A DNA stretch of 64,000 nt, from contig NZ_SADE01000001.1 in the NCBI RefSeq assembly GCF_004005845.1, positions 1,860,001-1,924,000 on the forward strand, in the 5' to 3' direction. This document shows, in pieces, positions 36,709-47,461 of the stretch. Below the pieces are notes generated by a model that saw only the letters and a program-made list of their open reading frames with translations, searched no databases and was not told where the DNA came from. Source of the stretch: Hwanghaeella grinnelliae (GTDB lineage: Bacteria > Pseudomonadota > Alphaproteobacteria > UBA8366 > Aestuariispiraceae). The position numbers were made by a program, and so were the translations under genes. Position 1 is the stretch's first letter. Each line of letters begins with the position of its first letter.

Positions 36709-37516
36709 GCTCGGCATTATCGCGGGCGGCGGCGATCTTCCTTTGCGGATTTGCGAGGAATGCGAGGAATCTGGCCGGCCCTTCTTCGTCGTGGCCATTG
36801 AACATCAGGCGGATATCGACCGCCTGTCCCGGTTTCCACATGCGGTCATTCGCATAGGAGCGGCAGGCAAAGCCCTGAAATTGTTCAAAAAAGAAGGCGT
36901 CCGGGACCTTGTCATGGCAGGCAAGGTCAGCCGACCGAGCTTGGCCCAATTGCGGCCTGATGCGGAAGCGCTGAAGTTCTTCGCAACAGTAGGCAAGGGC
37001 GCCGGCGGGGACGACGATCTATTGACCCGCGTCGCCAACTACTTTCAGGACAAACATGGGTTCAATGTCATCCCGATTGGCGAGGTGCTGGGCCCTACCG
37101 GCGTGGCGGCAGGGTCCTTGACCACGACGAAGCCCGATGCCGCCCAACAGGCGGATATCGACCGTGGCCTGTTCGTACTGAAAACATTGGGGCCCGCCGA
37201 TGTCGGCCAGGCCGTAGTCGTTCAGGAAGGTATCGTGCTGGGCGTGGAGGCGATTGAGGGAACGGACGCCCTGATTGAACGGTGCGGAAACCTGAAACGC
37301 CCGGGACCCGGCCCAGTCTTGATCAAGATCGCCAAGCCGGGACAAGACAGTCGCGTCGACTTGCCGACGATTGGGGAGCAGACGGTTGAACGGGTCTCTG
37401 CCGCCGGGTTTTCCGGGATTGCGATCGAAACGGATCGCACAATAATCGTCGACCAGGCGCGTACTGTCGCCGCGGCCGACCGCGCGGGCATATTTCTTAC
37501 GGCCATCGACCCCTGA
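36698..37516 (+). CDS. lpxI: UDP-2,3-diacylglucosamine diphosphatase LpxI
   Basis: Cleaves UDP-2,3-diacylglucosamine to 2,3-diacylglucosamine 1-phosphate. It is the alphaproteobacterial replacement for LpxH and attacks the alpha phosphate (family knowledge). The 272 residues begin LGIIAGGGDLPLRICEECEE, include DLVMAGKVSRPSL and the catalytic-domain segments RGLFVLKTLGPADVGQAVVV-like and KIAKPGQDSRVDLPTIG. It is not related to metallophosphatase LpxH. The ATG lies inside the end of lpxA, and lpxB follows after 8 bases. Confidence 0.93.
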   Translation: MVTKLGIIAGGGDLPLRICEECEESGRPFFVVAIEHQADIDRLSRFPHAVIRIGAAGKALKLFKKEGVRDLVMAGKVSRPSLAQLRPDAEALKFFATVGKGAGGDDDLLTRVANYFQDKHGFNVIPIGEVLGPTGVAAGSLTTTKPDAAQQADIDRGLFVLKTLGPADVGQAVVVQEGIVLGVEAIEGTDALIERCGNLKRPGPGPVLIKIAKPGQDSRVDLPTIGEQTVERVSAAGFSGIAIETDRTIIVDQARTVAAADRAGIFLTAIDP

Positions 37517-37524
37517 ACGCCATC

Positions 37525-38691
37525 ATGTCGACGGAAGCATCCCCCGTGTTGTTCCTGGTAGCCGGTGAATCGTCAGGGGACGCTTTGGGTGCCCGCTTGA
37601 TCCGCGCTCTTCGCCGTTTGACGGGTAATAGGGTGGAGATCCATGGCATCGGCGGCCCGCTGATGGAGGCAGAAGGGCTTCGCAGCCTGTTCCCTATGTC
37701 CGAATTGTCCGTCATGGGGCTCTTGGAGGTTTTGCCTCATGCCAGGCGGATCATGGGCCGGATGCGTCAGGCGGCCAAGGCGGTCGACGATTTGCAGCCC
37801 GACGCGGTCATTACCATCGACTCGCCAGGATTTGCCCATGGTTTCGTCACGAAAATCAAGACGCCTGGAATTCGAAAGATCCACTATGTCGCACCGACGG
37901 TATGGGCCTGGCGGGCAAAACGGGTCCATAAGTTCAAACGCCATTTCGACCATCTGCTGACATTGCTGCCGTTTGAACCGCCGTATTTCGAGGCCGTCGG
38001 GCTGAAGACGACATTCGTCGGCCATTCCGTCCTCGAATCCGGCCTGAAAGAGGCGGATGGGAATGTGTTTCGCCAAGCCCATGGGATCGGCCAAGACAAG
38101 ACGGTGATCGCCGTGCTGCCCGGTAGCCGGTTCGGCGAAGTCAGCCGGCATATGGCACCCTTTCGGGCGGCAATCGAAGGACTGATGGCCAAGGGCAGGG
38201 ACTTCGTCTGTGTTCTACCCACCGTGCCCCATCTGAGTGACCTCGTGACCGAATTGGCGGCCGATTGGCCGGTACCTATTTCAATCGTCATCGGGGAGGC
38301 CGACCGGTTTGGTGCGATGAAAGCCGCACAGGCCGCCGTGGCGGCGTCCGGCACGGTATCCCTGGAGCTGGCATTGGCCGAAACACCGGCGGTCATTGCC
38401 TATCGCATGAACAGCCTGACGCATTGGATCGTGCGACGCATGGTTAGTATCGATCATGCGAGCCTGATAAACATCATGGCCGTCATGGAAGGGCGCGACC
38501 CGCCGATACCGGAGCGGCTTCAACGCGACTGCCGTGGGGATCTGTTAGCAGCAGACCTGGACGCATTGCTTGGTCCGGAAGGGGAACGGCAATTGGCCGC
38601 CTTGGCGCCCGGGTTGGATGCATTACGGCCCCCTGACGGCGTAACGCCCAGCGAAGCCGCAGCGCGGGCGGTCCTGAAAGACATTGCCTGA
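37525..38691 (+). CDS. lpxB: lipid-A-disaccharide synthase
   Basis: Glycosyltransferase (GT19) that joins UDP-2,3-diacylglucosamine and lipid X into the lipid A disaccharide, at the inner membrane. The 388 residues begin with VLFLVAGESSGDALGARLIR (about 8-27), then GIGGPLMEAEG, IDSPGFAHG, VAPTVWAWRAKR, FVGHSVLE, VLPGSRFGEV and VAASGTVSLELAL, all hallmarks. It ends the lipid A run and is followed by a strong bidirectional terminator. Confidence 0.97.
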   Translation: MSTEASPVLFLVAGESSGDALGARLIRALRRLTGNRVEIHGIGGPLMEAEGLRSLFPMSELSVMGLLEVLPHARRIMGRMRQAAKAVDDLQPDAVITIDSPGFAHGFVTKIKTPGIRKIHYVAPTVWAWRAKRVHKFKRHFDHLLTLLPFEPPYFEAVGLKTTFVGHSVLESGLKEADGNVFRQAHGIGQDKTVIAVLPGSRFGEVSRHMAPFRAAIEGLMAKGRDFVCVLPTVPHLSDLVTELAADWPVPISIVIGEADRFGAMKAAQAAVAASGTVSLELALAETPAVIAYRMNSLTHWIVRRMVSIDHASLINIMAVMEGRDPPIPERLQRDCRGDLLAADLDALLGPEGERQLAALAPGLDALRPPDGVTPSEAAARAVLKDIA

Positions 38692-38720
38692 TCGGGAACG
38701 AATAGGCGGCTTGAAGAATC

Positions 38721-38751
38721 AAAAAGGGCGGTGCCGTAGCACCGCCCTTTT
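38721..38751. terminator. bidirectional terminator between lpxB and gltA
   Basis: GGGCGGTGC (38726-38734) pairs perfectly with GCACCGCCC (38739-38747) around CGTA. An A-run lies on the left (38721-38725) and a T-run on the right (38748-38751), so it can end lpxB transcripts on the plus strand and gltA transcripts on the minus strand. Confidence 0.9.
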
Positions 38752-38771
38752 GTCTTGAAACCCGGAAGATC

Positions 38772-40070
38772 TTAACGCTTGTCGATCGGCGTAAAGGGGA
38801 GTTCCGTGTTGCCTTTGTAAAGTTGGCGCGGACGACCGATCTTTTGCGACGGATCGGTGATCATCTCATTCCACTGCGCCACCCAGCCCACAGTACGGGC
38901 CAAGGCGAACAGCACGGTGAACATGCTGGTCGGGAATCCGATCGCCTTCAGAATGATGCCGGAATAGAAGTCGACATTCGGGAACAGCTTGCGCTCGACG
39001 AAATAGTCGTCGTTGCGGGCGATTTGTTCCAGTTCCTGCGCCAGTTCGAGCAGCGGATCGTCCACGCCCAATTCGGCCAAGACTTCGTCGGCGCTCTTCT
39101 TCAGGACCGTCGCACGCGGGTCGATGTTCTTATAAACCCTGTGACCGAAGCCCATCAGGCGGAACGGATCGTTCTTGTCCTTCGCCTTTTCGATGAATTT
39201 CGGAATGTTGTCCTTGTGCCCGATCTCGGCGAGCATGTTGAGGACCGCTTCGTTCGCGCCACCATGCGCGGGGCCCCACAGGCAGGAGATACCGGCCGCG
39301 ATGCAGGCGAACGGGTTGGCGCCCGAGGAACCGGCGATGCGGACCGTCGAGGTCGAGGCGTTCTGCTCATGATCAGCATGCAGGATGAAGATCCTGTCCA
39401 TGGCCCGCGCGACAGTCGGGCTGATCTTGTACTGCTCCGCCGGAACGGAGAAGGTCATGTGCAAGAAGTCTTCCGCATAGGACAGGTCGTTGCGCGGGTA
39501 GATGAAAGGCTGACCGACGGAATACTTATACGCCATGGCCGCGATTGTCGGCATCTTGGCGATCAGGCGGTGTGACGCGATCATCCGCTGCTTCGGATCG
39601 GTGATATCGGTCGAGTCGTGGTAGAAAGAGGACAGAGCCCCGACAACGCCGACCATAACGGCCATCGGATGCGCATCGCGGCGGAAACCGCGGTAGAAAT
39701 TCAGCAGCTGTTCGTGAACCATCGTGTGATAGGTGATGGTCTGCTCGAAATCTTCCTTTTCCTGCTGGTTCGGCAATTCGCCGCGCAGCAGCAAATAGGC
39801 GACCTCCATGAAGGTGCAGTTTTCAGCCAGATCTTCGATCCGGTAGCCGCGGTGCAGCAGAATGCCTTCATCGCCGTCGATATAAGTGATTTCGGATTCA
39901 CAGGAACCCGTGGACGTGAAACCCGGGTCATAGGTGAAGTAACCCGTTTCGGCATACAATTTACGGACGTCGATGACCTTGGGCCCCGTCGTTCCGTCCA
40001 TCAGGGCAAAATCGTAACTTTTCCCGGTGGGATGATCGACAAGGGTCACGTAGTTTTTATCTTCAGCCAT
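38772..40070 (-). CDS. gltA: citrate synthase
   Basis: Condenses acetyl-CoA and oxaloacetate to citrate, entering the TCA cycle. It is 432 residues from the ATG at 40070, which has GGAGG 6 bases before it; the frame reaches 40118 but that extension has no support. It is a type II (NADH-sensitive, hexameric) citrate synthase by length and N-terminal beta region. It shows [34 protein letters not shown], the catalytic His in [11 protein letters not shown] and [14 protein letters not shown]. It is convergent with lpxB. A promoter match lies at 40178-40206. Confidence 0.97.
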   Translation of the reverse strand: MAEDKNYVTLVDHPTGKSYDFALMDGTTGPKVIDVRKLYAETGYFTYDPGFTSTGSCESEITYIDGDEGILLHRGYRIEDLAENCTFMEVAYLLLRGELPNQQEKEDFEQTITYHTMVHEQLLNFYRGFRRDAHPMAVMVGVVGALSSFYHDSTDITDPKQRMIASHRLIAKMPTIAAMAYKYSVGQPFIYPRNDLSYAEDFLHMTFSVPAEQYKISPTVARAMDRIFILHADHEQNASTSTVRIAGSSGANPFACIAAGISCLWGPAHGGANEAVLNMLAEIGHKDNIPKFIEKAKDKNDPFRLMGFGHRVYKNIDPRATVLKKSADEVLAELGVDDPLLELAQELEQIARNDDYFVERKLFPNVDFYSGIILKAIGFPTSMFTVLFALARTVGWVAQWNEMITDPSQKIGRPRQLYKGNTELPFTPIDKR

Positions 40071-40177
40071 TCCAGCCTCCTTTATCTCCGAAGTATGCCT
40101 CGGCCCCCCCACCCACACTTTCGGGGATAGTTCCGTGGCTGGTCGCAGCTATGCTGCAACGCATAAACAGCGACGCT

Positions 40178-40206
40178 TTTATACGCTGTGGCCCGTTCGG
40201 ACGCAA
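40178..40206 (-). promoter_or_regulatory. candidate sigma-70 promoter for gltA
   Basis: On the minus strand, TTGCGT (40206-40201), a 17-base spacer and TATAAA (40183-40178) form a good sigma-70 match. It lies about 108 bases upstream of the gltA ATG in the 180-base gltX-gltA spacer. Confidence 0.55.
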
Positions 40207-40250
40207 ATAGTGGCGCGGTGTTGGGATAGGGAAACAGTGTGTTTCGGTAG

Positions 40251-41645
40251 TTACGATTGTGCAGCCGCAGCACGGATCCGCGCCAAGCTCTCTTCCTTGC
40301 CCAATACCACCATGATTTCGAAGATGCTGGGGGAGATGTTCGACCCCGTCAGCGCCGCGCGAAGCGGCTGCGCAATCTTGCCCAGGCCCAATTCACGTTC
40401 CTCCGCCCAGCCACGCAAAGCCTCCTGAAGACTCTCTTCCGCCCAATCCTCATAGCTTTCAAGGAACTCAGCCGCATCGCCCAGCAGTTTCGGGGCATCG
40501 CCGGCCAGCAATTTGGCGGCCTTCGGGATCTCGAGCGGGAAGGTCGGTCGGCTCAAGTAAAATTTAGCACTTTCAGCCAGTTGAGCGACTGTTTTTGCGC
40601 GCTCTTTCAGCCCCGGCATGCCGGCTGTAAGCAGTGAAACGCCTGCATCATCGACATCGCCGATTTCCTTGGCGGCGAGAGCGGCGAGACGCGCGTCATC
40701 GGCTTGCCGAATATAGTGGCCGTTCAGGTTTTCAAGCTTTGCGAAATCAAAACGGGCAGCGGATTTACCGACGGCGGGAAGGTCGAACCACTCGACGGCC
40801 TGATCTTGGCTGATGATTTCTTCATCGCCATGTGCCCAGCCGAGGCGGAGCAGGTAGTTGTTTATGGCTTCCGGCAAGTAACCCATGTCGCGATAGGCAT
40901 CGACGCCGAGTGCGCCATGGCGTTTTGACAGTTTGGCGCCGTCCGGCCCGTGGATAAGCGGGATATGCGCGAATGTGGGCACATCCCAGCCGCAGGCGAC
41001 GAACAGCTGATATTGCCGGAAAGCGTTGGTCAGATGGTCGTCACCGCGGATGACATGGGTGACGCCCATATCGTGGTCGTCAACGACGACGGACAGCATA
41101 TAAGTCGGCGTGCCGTCGGACCGAAGCAGGATCATGTCATCCAACTGAGCATTGCCGATGGTGACATCGCCTTGAACCTCATCGGCAATCGTCGTCTCGC
41201 CGGTTTGCGGCATCTTTAGCCGCACGACGGGGTCGACACCGGCCGGCGCTTCGGACGGGTCCCGGTCGCGCCAAGTGCCGTCATAACGCATGGGCCGGCC
41301 TTCGGCCTTCGCCTTTTCACGCATAGCCGCCAGTTCTTCCTGCGAACAATAGCAGAGGTATGCCTTGCCTTCCGCCAGCAACTCCTTCGCGACCGCGGCA
41401 TGGCGGTCGGCGTTCTTCGACTGAAAGACGACATCGCCGTCGGGCATCAGACCTAACCAGTTCAAGCCGTCGAGGATTGCCTCAATGGCGTCCTGGGTGG
41501 AGCGGGCGCGGTCGGTGTCTTCGATGCGCAGCAGATATTTCCCGCCGTGATGGCGTGCGTAGAGCCAGTTGAACAGGGCCGTCCTGGCGCCCCCGATATG
41601 CAGGAAACCGGTTGGCGAGGGGGCGAAACGCGTGACGACCGTCAT
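40251..41645 (-). CDS. gltX: glutamyl-tRNA synthetase
   Basis: Class I synthetase that charges tRNA-Glu, and in bacteria lacking GlnRS also tRNA-Gln. It is 464 residues from the ATG at 41645, beginning [19 protein letters not shown] with the HIGH-type signature at 16-19. The KMSKS-type loop reads [35 protein letters not shown] and a C-terminal helical anticodon domain complete it. A longer frame to 42011 runs into the divergent comEC gene and is not supported. It lies 180 bases upstream of gltA on the same strand, as in related genomes. Confidence 0.96.
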   Translation of the reverse strand: MTVVTRFAPSPTGFLHIGGARTALFNWLYARHHGGKYLLRIEDTDRARSTQDAIEAILDGLNWLGLMPDGDVVFQSKNADRHAAVAKELLAEGKAYLCYCSQEELAAMREKAKAEGRPMRYDGTWRDRDPSEAPAGVDPVVRLKMPQTGETTIADEVQGDVTIGNAQLDDMILLRSDGTPTYMLSVVVDDHDMGVTHVIRGDDHLTNAFRQYQLFVACGWDVPTFAHIPLIHGPDGAKLSKRHGALGVDAYRDMGYLPEAINNYLLRLGWAHGDEEIISQDQAVEWFDLPAVGKSAARFDFAKLENLNGHYIRQADDARLAALAAKEIGDVDDAGVSLLTAGMPGLKERAKTVAQLAESAKFYLSRPTFPLEIPKAAKLLAGDAPKLLGDAAEFLESYEDWAEESLQEALRGWAEERELGLGKIAQPLRAALTGSNISPSIFEIMVVLGKEESLARIRAAAAQS

Positions 41646-41815
41646 GGGATACTCCGCAGGGAACTTTGGGAACTGGGTTTGTGACCACCGAACAAACACC
41701 CGGAAAGACGGGTTCACGGCGACGCCGCGGGGTGTAGCATAGCCGTCCGGATCGGGAAATTGTTTTGAACCGGGGCCGTGCGGGTGTAACGCGAGGTGAG
41801 GGGTGAAGGGATCCG

Positions 41816-43927
41816 ATGATCGGTTTCCGCGAGAGTTGGCTGAAGGACCGGGAGCGGTGGTTGCTCTGGACGCCCGTCTTTTTGGGGGCCGGGGCGGCCG
41901 CCTACCTGACAGCGGGACAGGAGCCATGGCCCTGGATCGGTGGCGCAGTTGGGCTATCTGCCGTGATTCCGTCGTTATTTCTGCGCGGACGGGACGAAAC
42001 CTTTGCCGCAACGCTTGCCGCTATTGCCCTGTTTGCCCTGGGTTTTCAATTGGCCGCATACCGCTCCGAGAGCGTGGCGGGACCGGTGTTGGAGCACCGA
42101 ACCGGCGCAGTCGAAGTAATCGGCATTCTGCGGGATCTGGAGAATCGCGGCGCACGCGCGCGCCTGACGATTGCGGTCGAAGGAATTGAGGGATGGTTCG
42201 GTACGTCCGTGCCGGATACCGTTCGTGTCACGATCGCGGATAGGTCGGTCGGGGATATTGCCGTCGGTGACCGAATGGCCGTGCGCGCCGTTTTGCGCCC
42301 ACCGGGCCGGGCGACGCATCCACACGGGTTCGATTTTCGCCGTTGGGCCTGGTTTAAACAGCTGGGCGCCACCGGATACGCGATCGGAACCCCTCAGGTT
42401 CTGGGCATTTCCGAAGAACTCTCCCTTCAAACCGGTCTGCATGCGGTTCGACGCTCGATCGCGGCAAGGATACGGGCAGCGGTACCCGGCGAGGCCGGGG
42501 ATGTCGCTGTGGCGGTCATTACCGGCGACCGTGGTGGTGTCTCGGAAGACACATTGAACGCCATGCGGGATTCCGGCCTTGCGCATTTACTGGCAATATC
42601 CGGCCTGCATTTGGGGCTGGTGGCAGCCACGATCTTCTTTCTCGTGCGGATGCTCTGTGCGCTCTCGGAATCCTTGGCGTTGTACCATCCAATCAAGAAA
42701 TGGGCGGCGGGTGCGGCTCTGCTGGGAAGTTTCGCCTATCTGCTAATTTCCGGCGGCACGGTCCCGACGGTGCGGGCTTTCATCATGACTGGCTTGGTTC
42801 TTTTGGCCGTTATGTTCGACCGTCAGGCCATTTCCATGCGCCTTGTCGCCGTTGCGGCGACAGTCGTCCTGCTGCTGCGGCCGGAATCCGTGATCGGTCC
42901 AGGGTTCCAGATGTCTTTTGCGGCCGTTGTTGCCTTGGTGGCGGTGTATGAAACCTACGGCAAGCGGTTCCATGGCGCATTTGAAGGGTTGGGCCATGCC
43001 GCCGGGCCGGTTCGCTATGCGGCCGGCGTCCTGCTCACCACACTGATCGCGACCTGTGCCACTTTGCCATTTGTTTGGCATCATTTCGGACGGATCGCGA
43101 CCTTGGGCATACTGTCCAACCTGTTGGCGGTTCCCCTGATGGCATTCCTGATCATGCCGATGGCCCTGATCGGTGTCGTCGCAATGCCCTTTGGCCTGGA
43201 GGGGCCGTTTTTGGGCATCATGGGCTGGGGAATTGAACAGGTTCTATGGATCGCGCGGATGGTTGCGGCCTGGGATGCCGCCCATGCCAGTTTTCCGACG
43301 CTGTCCGGCACGGCGGTGGCGACCATCGCCTTTGGTGGACTTTGGCTGGCGTTGTGGCGTGAACACTGGCGGATATTCGGGATAGCCTTCGTCCTGTTGG
43401 GTGTATTGTTGTTTCCGCTGCGCCAAATGCCGGACATCTTGATTTCAGAATCGGGGCGGCTGGTGGCCGTGCGGCAACAGAATGGGGACTTCAGCTTCAG
43501 CACCACGCGGAAGGAGAGTTTCGTACGCGACAGTTGGTCCGGTAGCTTCGGCATAGAGAACGTCGCCGCGGGCGCGCCTTCCTGGCCAGGGCCTGCGGGT
43601 CGGTGTGACAGCCTTGGATGCACCGTAACCCGGAACGGTACCATTGTCGCAATTACCTGGGATCCACGCAGTCTTGCCGCTGATTGCCGGCGGGCGGATG
43701 TCTTAATCGCGGGTTTTCCGGTACGGCGGCAGGCATGCACGGGGCCGGAGCGCGTGATCGACTTCTTTGCTCTGCGTCGTGGCGGCGCGCACAGCGTGGC
43801 ACTTGAACAAGACGGTTTGCGGGTCGATATGGTCGACCCGCCGGGCCGGTCCCGGCCTTGGGCTCCAGACCCGTGGGAAGACGTCCCTTGGGCGGTGCCG
43901 GATCAGCCGGACTATTGGGAAGACTAA
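41816..43927 (+). CDS. comEC: ComEC/Rec2-family competence membrane protein
   Basis: Inner-membrane channel protein related to ComEC, which carries single-stranded DNA into the cytoplasm during natural transformation; in many alphaproteobacteria its real use is untested. The 703 residues hold two or three N-terminal helices, a DUF4131-like soluble domain (about 75-190, [20 protein letters not shown]), then the competence domain with [38 protein letters not shown] and [15 protein letters not shown] (about 235-335). The C-terminal 220 residues keep the order of the metallo-beta-lactamase part but no HxHxDH motif is visible. It is divergent from gltX and convergent with lexA. Confidence 0.9.
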   Translation: MIGFRESWLKDRERWLLWTPVFLGAGAAAYLTAGQEPWPWIGGAVGLSAVIPSLFLRGRDETFAATLAAIALFALGFQLAAYRSESVAGPVLEHRTGAVEVIGILRDLENRGARARLTIAVEGIEGWFGTSVPDTVRVTIADRSVGDIAVGDRMAVRAVLRPPGRATHPHGFDFRRWAWFKQLGATGYAIGTPQVLGISEELSLQTGLHAVRRSIAARIRAAVPGEAGDVAVAVITGDRGGVSEDTLNAMRDSGLAHLLAISGLHLGLVAATIFFLVRMLCALSESLALYHPIKKWAAGAALLGSFAYLLISGGTVPTVRAFIMTGLVLLAVMFDRQAISMRLVAVAATVVLLLRPESVIGPGFQMSFAAVVALVAVYETYGKRFHGAFEGLGHAAGPVRYAAGVLLTTLIATCATLPFVWHHFGRIATLGILSNLLAVPLMAFLIMPMALIGVVAMPFGLEGPFLGIMGWGIEQVLWIARMVAAWDAAHASFPTLSGTAVATIAFGGLWLALWREHWRIFGIAFVLLGVLLFPLRQMPDILISESGRLVAVRQQNGDFSFSTTRKESFVRDSWSGSFGIENVAAGAPSWPGPAGRCDSLGCTVTRNGTIVAITWDPRSLAADCRRADVLIAGFPVRRQACTGPERVIDFFALRRGGAHSVALEQDGLRVDMVDPPGRSRPWAPDPWEDVPWAVPDQPDYWED

Positions 43928-43956
43928 GCCGCGCCCTTTGAACAAGCCCTATGGCG

Positions 43957-44652
43957 TTAGTATCGGCGCAGCAGGCCGACAAGCCGTCCTTGAACATTGA
44001 CCTGTTCGGGCCTGTAAATTTGCATCTGGAAGGATTTGTTGGCCGGTTCCAACCCCACTTGGCCCCCAAGGTGGCGGAACCGCTTAAGGGTCACTTCCTC
44101 CCGATCCACAAGGGCGACGACGATCTGACCTTCATCGGCTTTCTCGCCCCGTTCTATGATCACGGTGTCCCCGTCCAGAATACCGGCATCGATCATGGAT
44201 TCCCCATCGACCTCCAGGGCGTAGTGATCGCCACGGCCGAGCAGGGCCGCTGGCACCTCCACATGGGCGGCATCGTCCCGCAGGGCTTCGATCGGCGTAC
44301 CGGCGGCGATCCGTCCATAAAGCGGCAATTGCACGGAATCCGCCGACCCGCGGACCGTTGAGGCATGTGTGCCGATTTCACGCTGGCGAATGTCCTCGAC
44401 GCGGCGGTTCCGGATCGGCAAATTCTCCGGTTCCGTATTCTCGGGAAGGCGAACAACTTCCAACGCGCGGGCCCGGTGGGGCAGGCGCCGAATATAGCCG
44501 CGTTCTTCCAAACCGGTGATCAGCCGGTGAATGCCTGATTTGGACTTCAGGTCCAGCGCCGACTTCATCTCATCAAATGAGGGGGATACACCGGTTTCCT
44601 GAAGTCGGTCATGAATGAACGTCAGAAGATCATATTGTTTGCGCGTCAGCAT
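43957..44652 (-). CDS. lexA: LexA repressor
   Basis: SOS-response repressor that cleaves itself when RecA filaments form. It is 231 residues from ATG 44652, which has GAGG upstream; a longer frame from 44688 adds 12 unsupported residues. The winged-helix DNA-binding domain is at 1-70 (MLTRKQYDLLTFIHDRLQET), the cleavage site Ala117-Gly118 in GRIAAGTP, and the catalytic pair Ser152 (DGESMIDAG) and Lys190 (EVTLKRF). Two LexA-type operators lie about 85-122 bases upstream, so it is very likely autoregulated. moeA, on the same strand, is the next gene upstream. Confidence 0.97.
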   Translation of the reverse strand: MLTRKQYDLLTFIHDRLQETGVSPSFDEMKSALDLKSKSGIHRLITGLEERGYIRRLPHRARALEVVRLPENTEPENLPIRNRRVEDIRQREIGTHASTVRGSADSVQLPLYGRIAAGTPIEALRDDAAHVEVPAALLGRGDHYALEVDGESMIDAGILDGDTVIIERGEKADEGQIVVALVDREEVTLKRFRHLGGQVGLEPANKSFQMQIYRPEQVNVQGRLVGLLRRY

Positions 44653-44713
44653 TCGGCCTCTCACCGCCCGATCGGCATCCTGGGACACGGCATCGGGGCA
44701 TCTGTTTCGTTGA

Positions 44714-44742
44714 CAATATGTTCATGCACCAGGCACGAACAA
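44714..44742 (-). promoter_or_regulatory. candidate lexA promoter
   Basis: On the minus strand, TTGTTC (44742-44737), 17 bases, then ATATTG (44719-44714). The -35 hexamer overlaps operator 1, so LexA bound there would block RNA polymerase. Confidence 0.5.
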
Positions 44743-44751
44743 AAGTGGAAC
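44737..44751 (-). promoter_or_regulatory. LexA operator 1 (SOS box)
   Basis: GTTC-N7-GTTC on the minus strand, seen on the plus strand as GAAC at 44737-44740 and 44748-44751 with exactly seven bases between. This is the alphaproteobacterial LexA consensus. It overlaps the predicted -35 of lexA. Confidence 0.85.
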
Positions 44752-44759
44752 GCAAGGTT

Positions 44760-44774
44760 GTTCTACTTGTGTTC
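44760..44774 (+). promoter_or_regulatory. LexA operator 2 (SOS box)
   Basis: GTTC at 44760-44763 and 44771-44774 with seven bases between, a perfect match to the alphaproteobacterial SOS box. It points the opposite way to operator 1, with the centres 23 bases apart (about two helical turns). Confidence 0.85.
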
Positions 44775-44818
44775 TTTTTCGATGTCAACGCCTTGGCCGC
44801 AAAGGTTTAGAGCCGGTT

Positions 44819-46036
44819 TTAGAGGCTCATCGCGCTGCCCGGAATGCGCAGGCAACGGACAGGCGCGCCTTTGGGGAGCGGTTCCGCGTGGGGTTCCCGT
44901 ATGACGAGGCAGTCCGCCTGCTGCAACAAACGCAGCATGGAACTGTCCTGCTTCTCGAAGGGCGAGGCGGTGAGCGATCCGTCCGTACCCTGTATGAGTG
45001 AGGCGCGGAGGTAGTCCTGACGCCGGTCGTTTTGCTTCAGGTCCACGCCGCAAAGGGCTGTGAACTCTTGATCTTCCAGACTGGCGTTCTGGCCCAGCAT
45101 GGCGCGTATCGCGGGCGCCATGAAGATCGTGGCGCAGACGATGGTGGACACCGGATTGCCGGGCAGCCCCAGCATAAGCGTATCGCCCATGGACCCGAAG
45201 ATCAGCGGCTTGCCGGGGCGCATGGCAATCTTCCAAAAATCGACCTCCAACCCGTGTTCGCCGAGAACGGATTGAACTAGATCGTGTTCACCGACGGAGG
45301 CGCCACCGGTGGTGACCAGCATATCCGCGCCGCGCGCGCCGGCGGCCAATGTCTTCAGGGACTCGGCATCATCCGTGGCGATCCCCAACAGAACCGGTTC
45401 CCCGCCCAGAACTTCGACGGCGGCGGCCAAGGCCAGTGAATTGGAACTGACGATCTGATTGGGGCCGATCTGGTCGCCCGGCATCACCACTTCATCACCC
45501 GTCGCCAAGATGGCGATGCGTGGCCGACGGCGGACCATCAGCCAAGGCCGGTTCATCGCCGCCGACAGCCCGACATCGCGGGCGTTGAGGACCTTACCGG
45601 TCTTCAGCAGCGTTTCGCCTTCGGAAAAATCCAGGCCGGCGGCACGCACATAAGCGCCTTTGCGGGTGGTTTCCTTGACCGTCACCGTATCGCCGTCGCG
45701 GTCGGTGTCTTCTTGAATGACGATCGTATCGGTTCCGGGGGGCAGGGGTGCGCCGGTGAAGATCCGCGCGGCTTCGCCAGCCTGCAAAGGTGTATCATGA
45801 GACGCACCCGCCGGGATATCCGCGATAACCTTCAGCGACGCGGGGACCGAGGCGACATCAGCCGCGCGCACCGCATATCCGTCCATGGCGGACATGGCCG
45901 CGGGCGGTTGAGTCCGCCGTGACGTCACATCGGCAGCGAGGGTTCGCCCCAAAGCGTCCCTCAACGAAACTTGTTCCGCCGGTTGGACGTCGATTGCCGC
46001 GAGAATACGGCTAAGGGCTTCTTCGACCGGGATCAC
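44819..46036 (-). CDS. moeA: molybdopterin molybdenumtransferase
   Basis: Inserts molybdate into adenylated molybdopterin to finish the molybdenum cofactor. The 405 residues start at GTG, which overlaps the moaC stop (GTGA). Family landmarks are [14 protein letters not shown] (about 42-55), [47 protein letters not shown] (MoCF-binding fold, about 240-253), [12 protein letters not shown] and [13 protein letters not shown]. The C-terminal domain is a small beta barrel. It lies between moaC and lexA, the usual order in the class. Confidence 0.96.
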   Translation of the reverse strand: MIPVEEALSRILAAIDVQPAEQVSLRDALGRTLAADVTSRRTQPPAAMSAMDGYAVRAADVASVPASLKVIADIPAGASHDTPLQAGEAARIFTGAPLPPGTDTIVIQEDTDRDGDTVTVKETTRKGAYVRAAGLDFSEGETLLKTGKVLNARDVGLSAAMNRPWLMVRRRPRIAILATGDEVVMPGDQIGPNQIVSSNSLALAAAVEVLGGEPVLLGIATDDAESLKTLAAGARGADMLVTTGGASVGEHDLVQSVLGEHGLEVDFWKIAMRPGKPLIFGSMGDTLMLGLPGNPVSTIVCATIFMAPAIRAMLGQNASLEDQEFTALCGVDLKQNDRRQDYLRASLIQGTDGSLTASPFEKQDSSMLRLLQQADCLVIREPHAEPLPKGAPVRCLRIPGSAMSL

Positions 46037-46560
46037 GAGCGGCCTCCCGCAGGCCTATCAGCTCGGTATTCACCGGACTTTCCGCCGGCCTTGTGCATCA
46101 GTTGGATGGCGTCGATGACCATGCCTTTATCCACGGCCTTGCACATATCGTAGACCGTCAATGCCGCCGCGGAGACCGCGGTCAACGCTTCCATCTCCAC
46201 CCCCGTCTGACCGGTGATCTTGCAGGTGGCTTCAATCTCGACCGCGCTATCCGCCTCGTTGAGGGTGAGGTTCACCTTGACCGACGATAGCGCAAGCGGA
46301 TGACAGAGGGGGATCAGGTCCGGCGTCTTTTTCGCCGCCATGATTCCGGCCAGTTGGGCGACGGCCAGGACATCGCCCTTTTTGAAGCCGCCTTCTTTGA
46401 TTTTCAGAAGCGTATCCCGCTGCATCACAACGCGGCCCTGCGCTGTGGCGGTACGCGCGGTGGTTTCCTTGGCCGAGACATCGACCATCACGGCGTTTCC
46501 GTCGGCATCGAAATGCGTGAAGCGGTTTCCGGCGTTGGTGTCCGCATCCTTGGCACTCAT
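46033..46560 (-). CDS. moaC: cyclic pyranopterin monophosphate synthase accessory protein MoaC
   Basis: Completes the first step of molybdenum cofactor synthesis by converting the MoaA product to cyclic pyranopterin monophosphate. It is 175 residues from ATG 46560. Another ATG 6 bases upstream (46566) directly abuts the GGGGGG ribosome binding site, so the second ATG with 6-base spacing is the better start. Motifs are [49 protein letters not shown] and the catalytic KAVDKGM. Overlaps moeA by 4 bases. Confidence 0.95.
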   Translation of the reverse strand: MSAKDADTNAGNRFTHFDADGNAVMVDVSAKETTARTATAQGRVVMQRDTLLKIKEGGFKKGDVLAVAQLAGIMAAKKTPDLIPLCHPLALSSVKVNLTLNEADSAVEIEATCKITGQTGVEMEALTAVSAAALTVYDMCKAVDKGMVIDAIQLMHKAGGKSGEYRADRPAGGRS

Positions 46561-46645
46561 GGCCATCCCCCCGGAGTCAAAGACAGAGATTTGAAGTTCT
46601 GAGACTGAATTTTGTCAGACTGTTATATGGTTCGGGTTGCGGTGA

Positions 46646-47461
46646 TTAGGAAGCCTGCCGGGCCTCGTCATCCAGACCGAGCAGCGCGCGGGTGGCGGCG
46701 GTGACATCTTCCTGCCGCATCAGCGATTCCCCGACCAGGAAGGTCTTGGCGCCGACTTTGGACATGCGCGTAAGGTCCTCATGGCTGTAAAGTCCGCTTT
46801 CCGCGACAATCAGCCGGTCCGCATCTACACGGTCCGCCAGTTCTTCCGTGGTCGCAATATCGACCTCCAACGTCTTGAGATTGCGGTTATTGATGCCGAT
46901 CAACCGGCTTTTCAGCAACAAGGCCCGGTCGAGTTCCGCGCCGTCATGCACTTCGACGAGCACGTCCATCCCCAGGCTATGGGCGAGGCTCTCCATTTCG
47001 GCAGCCTGGCCATCCTCGAGTGCCGCCATGATCAACAGTATACAATCAGCGCCCAAAGCGCGGGCTTCATAGACCTGATACGCATCCAGCATGAAATCCT
47101 TGCGCAGGGCCGGCAGCCGGACGGAGGTCCGCGCCGCGGTCAGGTATTCATCGCGGCCCTGAAAATACGGTTCGTCGGTCAAGATCGAAAGGCAGGCGGC
47201 CCCACCGGCCTGATAGGCGCGGGCCAAGGCAACCGGGGCAAAATCCTCGCGAATCAGTCCCTTGGAAGGCGATGCTTTCTTGATTTCTGCAATCAAGGCG
47301 AATTGCCCGGTGGCGTGTTTTGCTTCCAATGCCGTGATGAAACCGCGCGGGGCCGGGCCCTGGGCGGCCAGTTGCTCAATATCGGCCGGGGAGATGATCT
47401 CTTTCCGGCGCGCGATATGCTCGCGTTTGTCGGCGCAGATCTTGGCGAGAACGTCACTCAT
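46646..47461 (-). CDS. trpC: indole-3-glycerol phosphate synthase
   Basis: TIM-barrel enzyme of tryptophan synthesis that cyclises CdRP to indole-3-glycerol phosphate. The 271 residues show [20 protein letters not shown] (about 53-72), [45 protein letters not shown] and [12 protein letters not shown], with the usual catalytic lysines and glutamates. It is a stand-alone TrpC and not fused to TrpF. Its start overlaps the trpD stop by 4 bases. Confidence 0.97.
   Translation of the reverse strand: MSDVLAKICADKREHIARRKEIISPADIEQLAAQGPAPRGFITALEAKHATGQFALIAEIKKASPSKGLIREDFAPVALARAYQAGGAACLSILTDEPYFQGRDEYLTAARTSVRLPALRKDFMLDAYQVYEARALGADCILLIMAALEDGQAAEMESLAHSLGMDVLVEVHDGAELDRALLLKSRLIGINNRNLKTLEVDIATTEELADRVDADRLIVAESGLYSHEDLTRMSKVGAKTFLVGESLMRQEDVTAATRALLGLDDEARQAS

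Noticed and set aside
41646-41815. LexA-type box in the gltX-comEC spacer (GAAC...GAAC near 41658-41670)
   Set aside because: The two GAAC units are only five bases apart, not seven, so it does not fit the SOS-box consensus.
40251-42011. Longer gltX with about 120 extra N-terminal residues
   Set aside because: The added part overlaps the divergent comEC start and is Arg/Pro-rich shadow sequence. The HIGH signature sits at its normal distance from the 41645 start.
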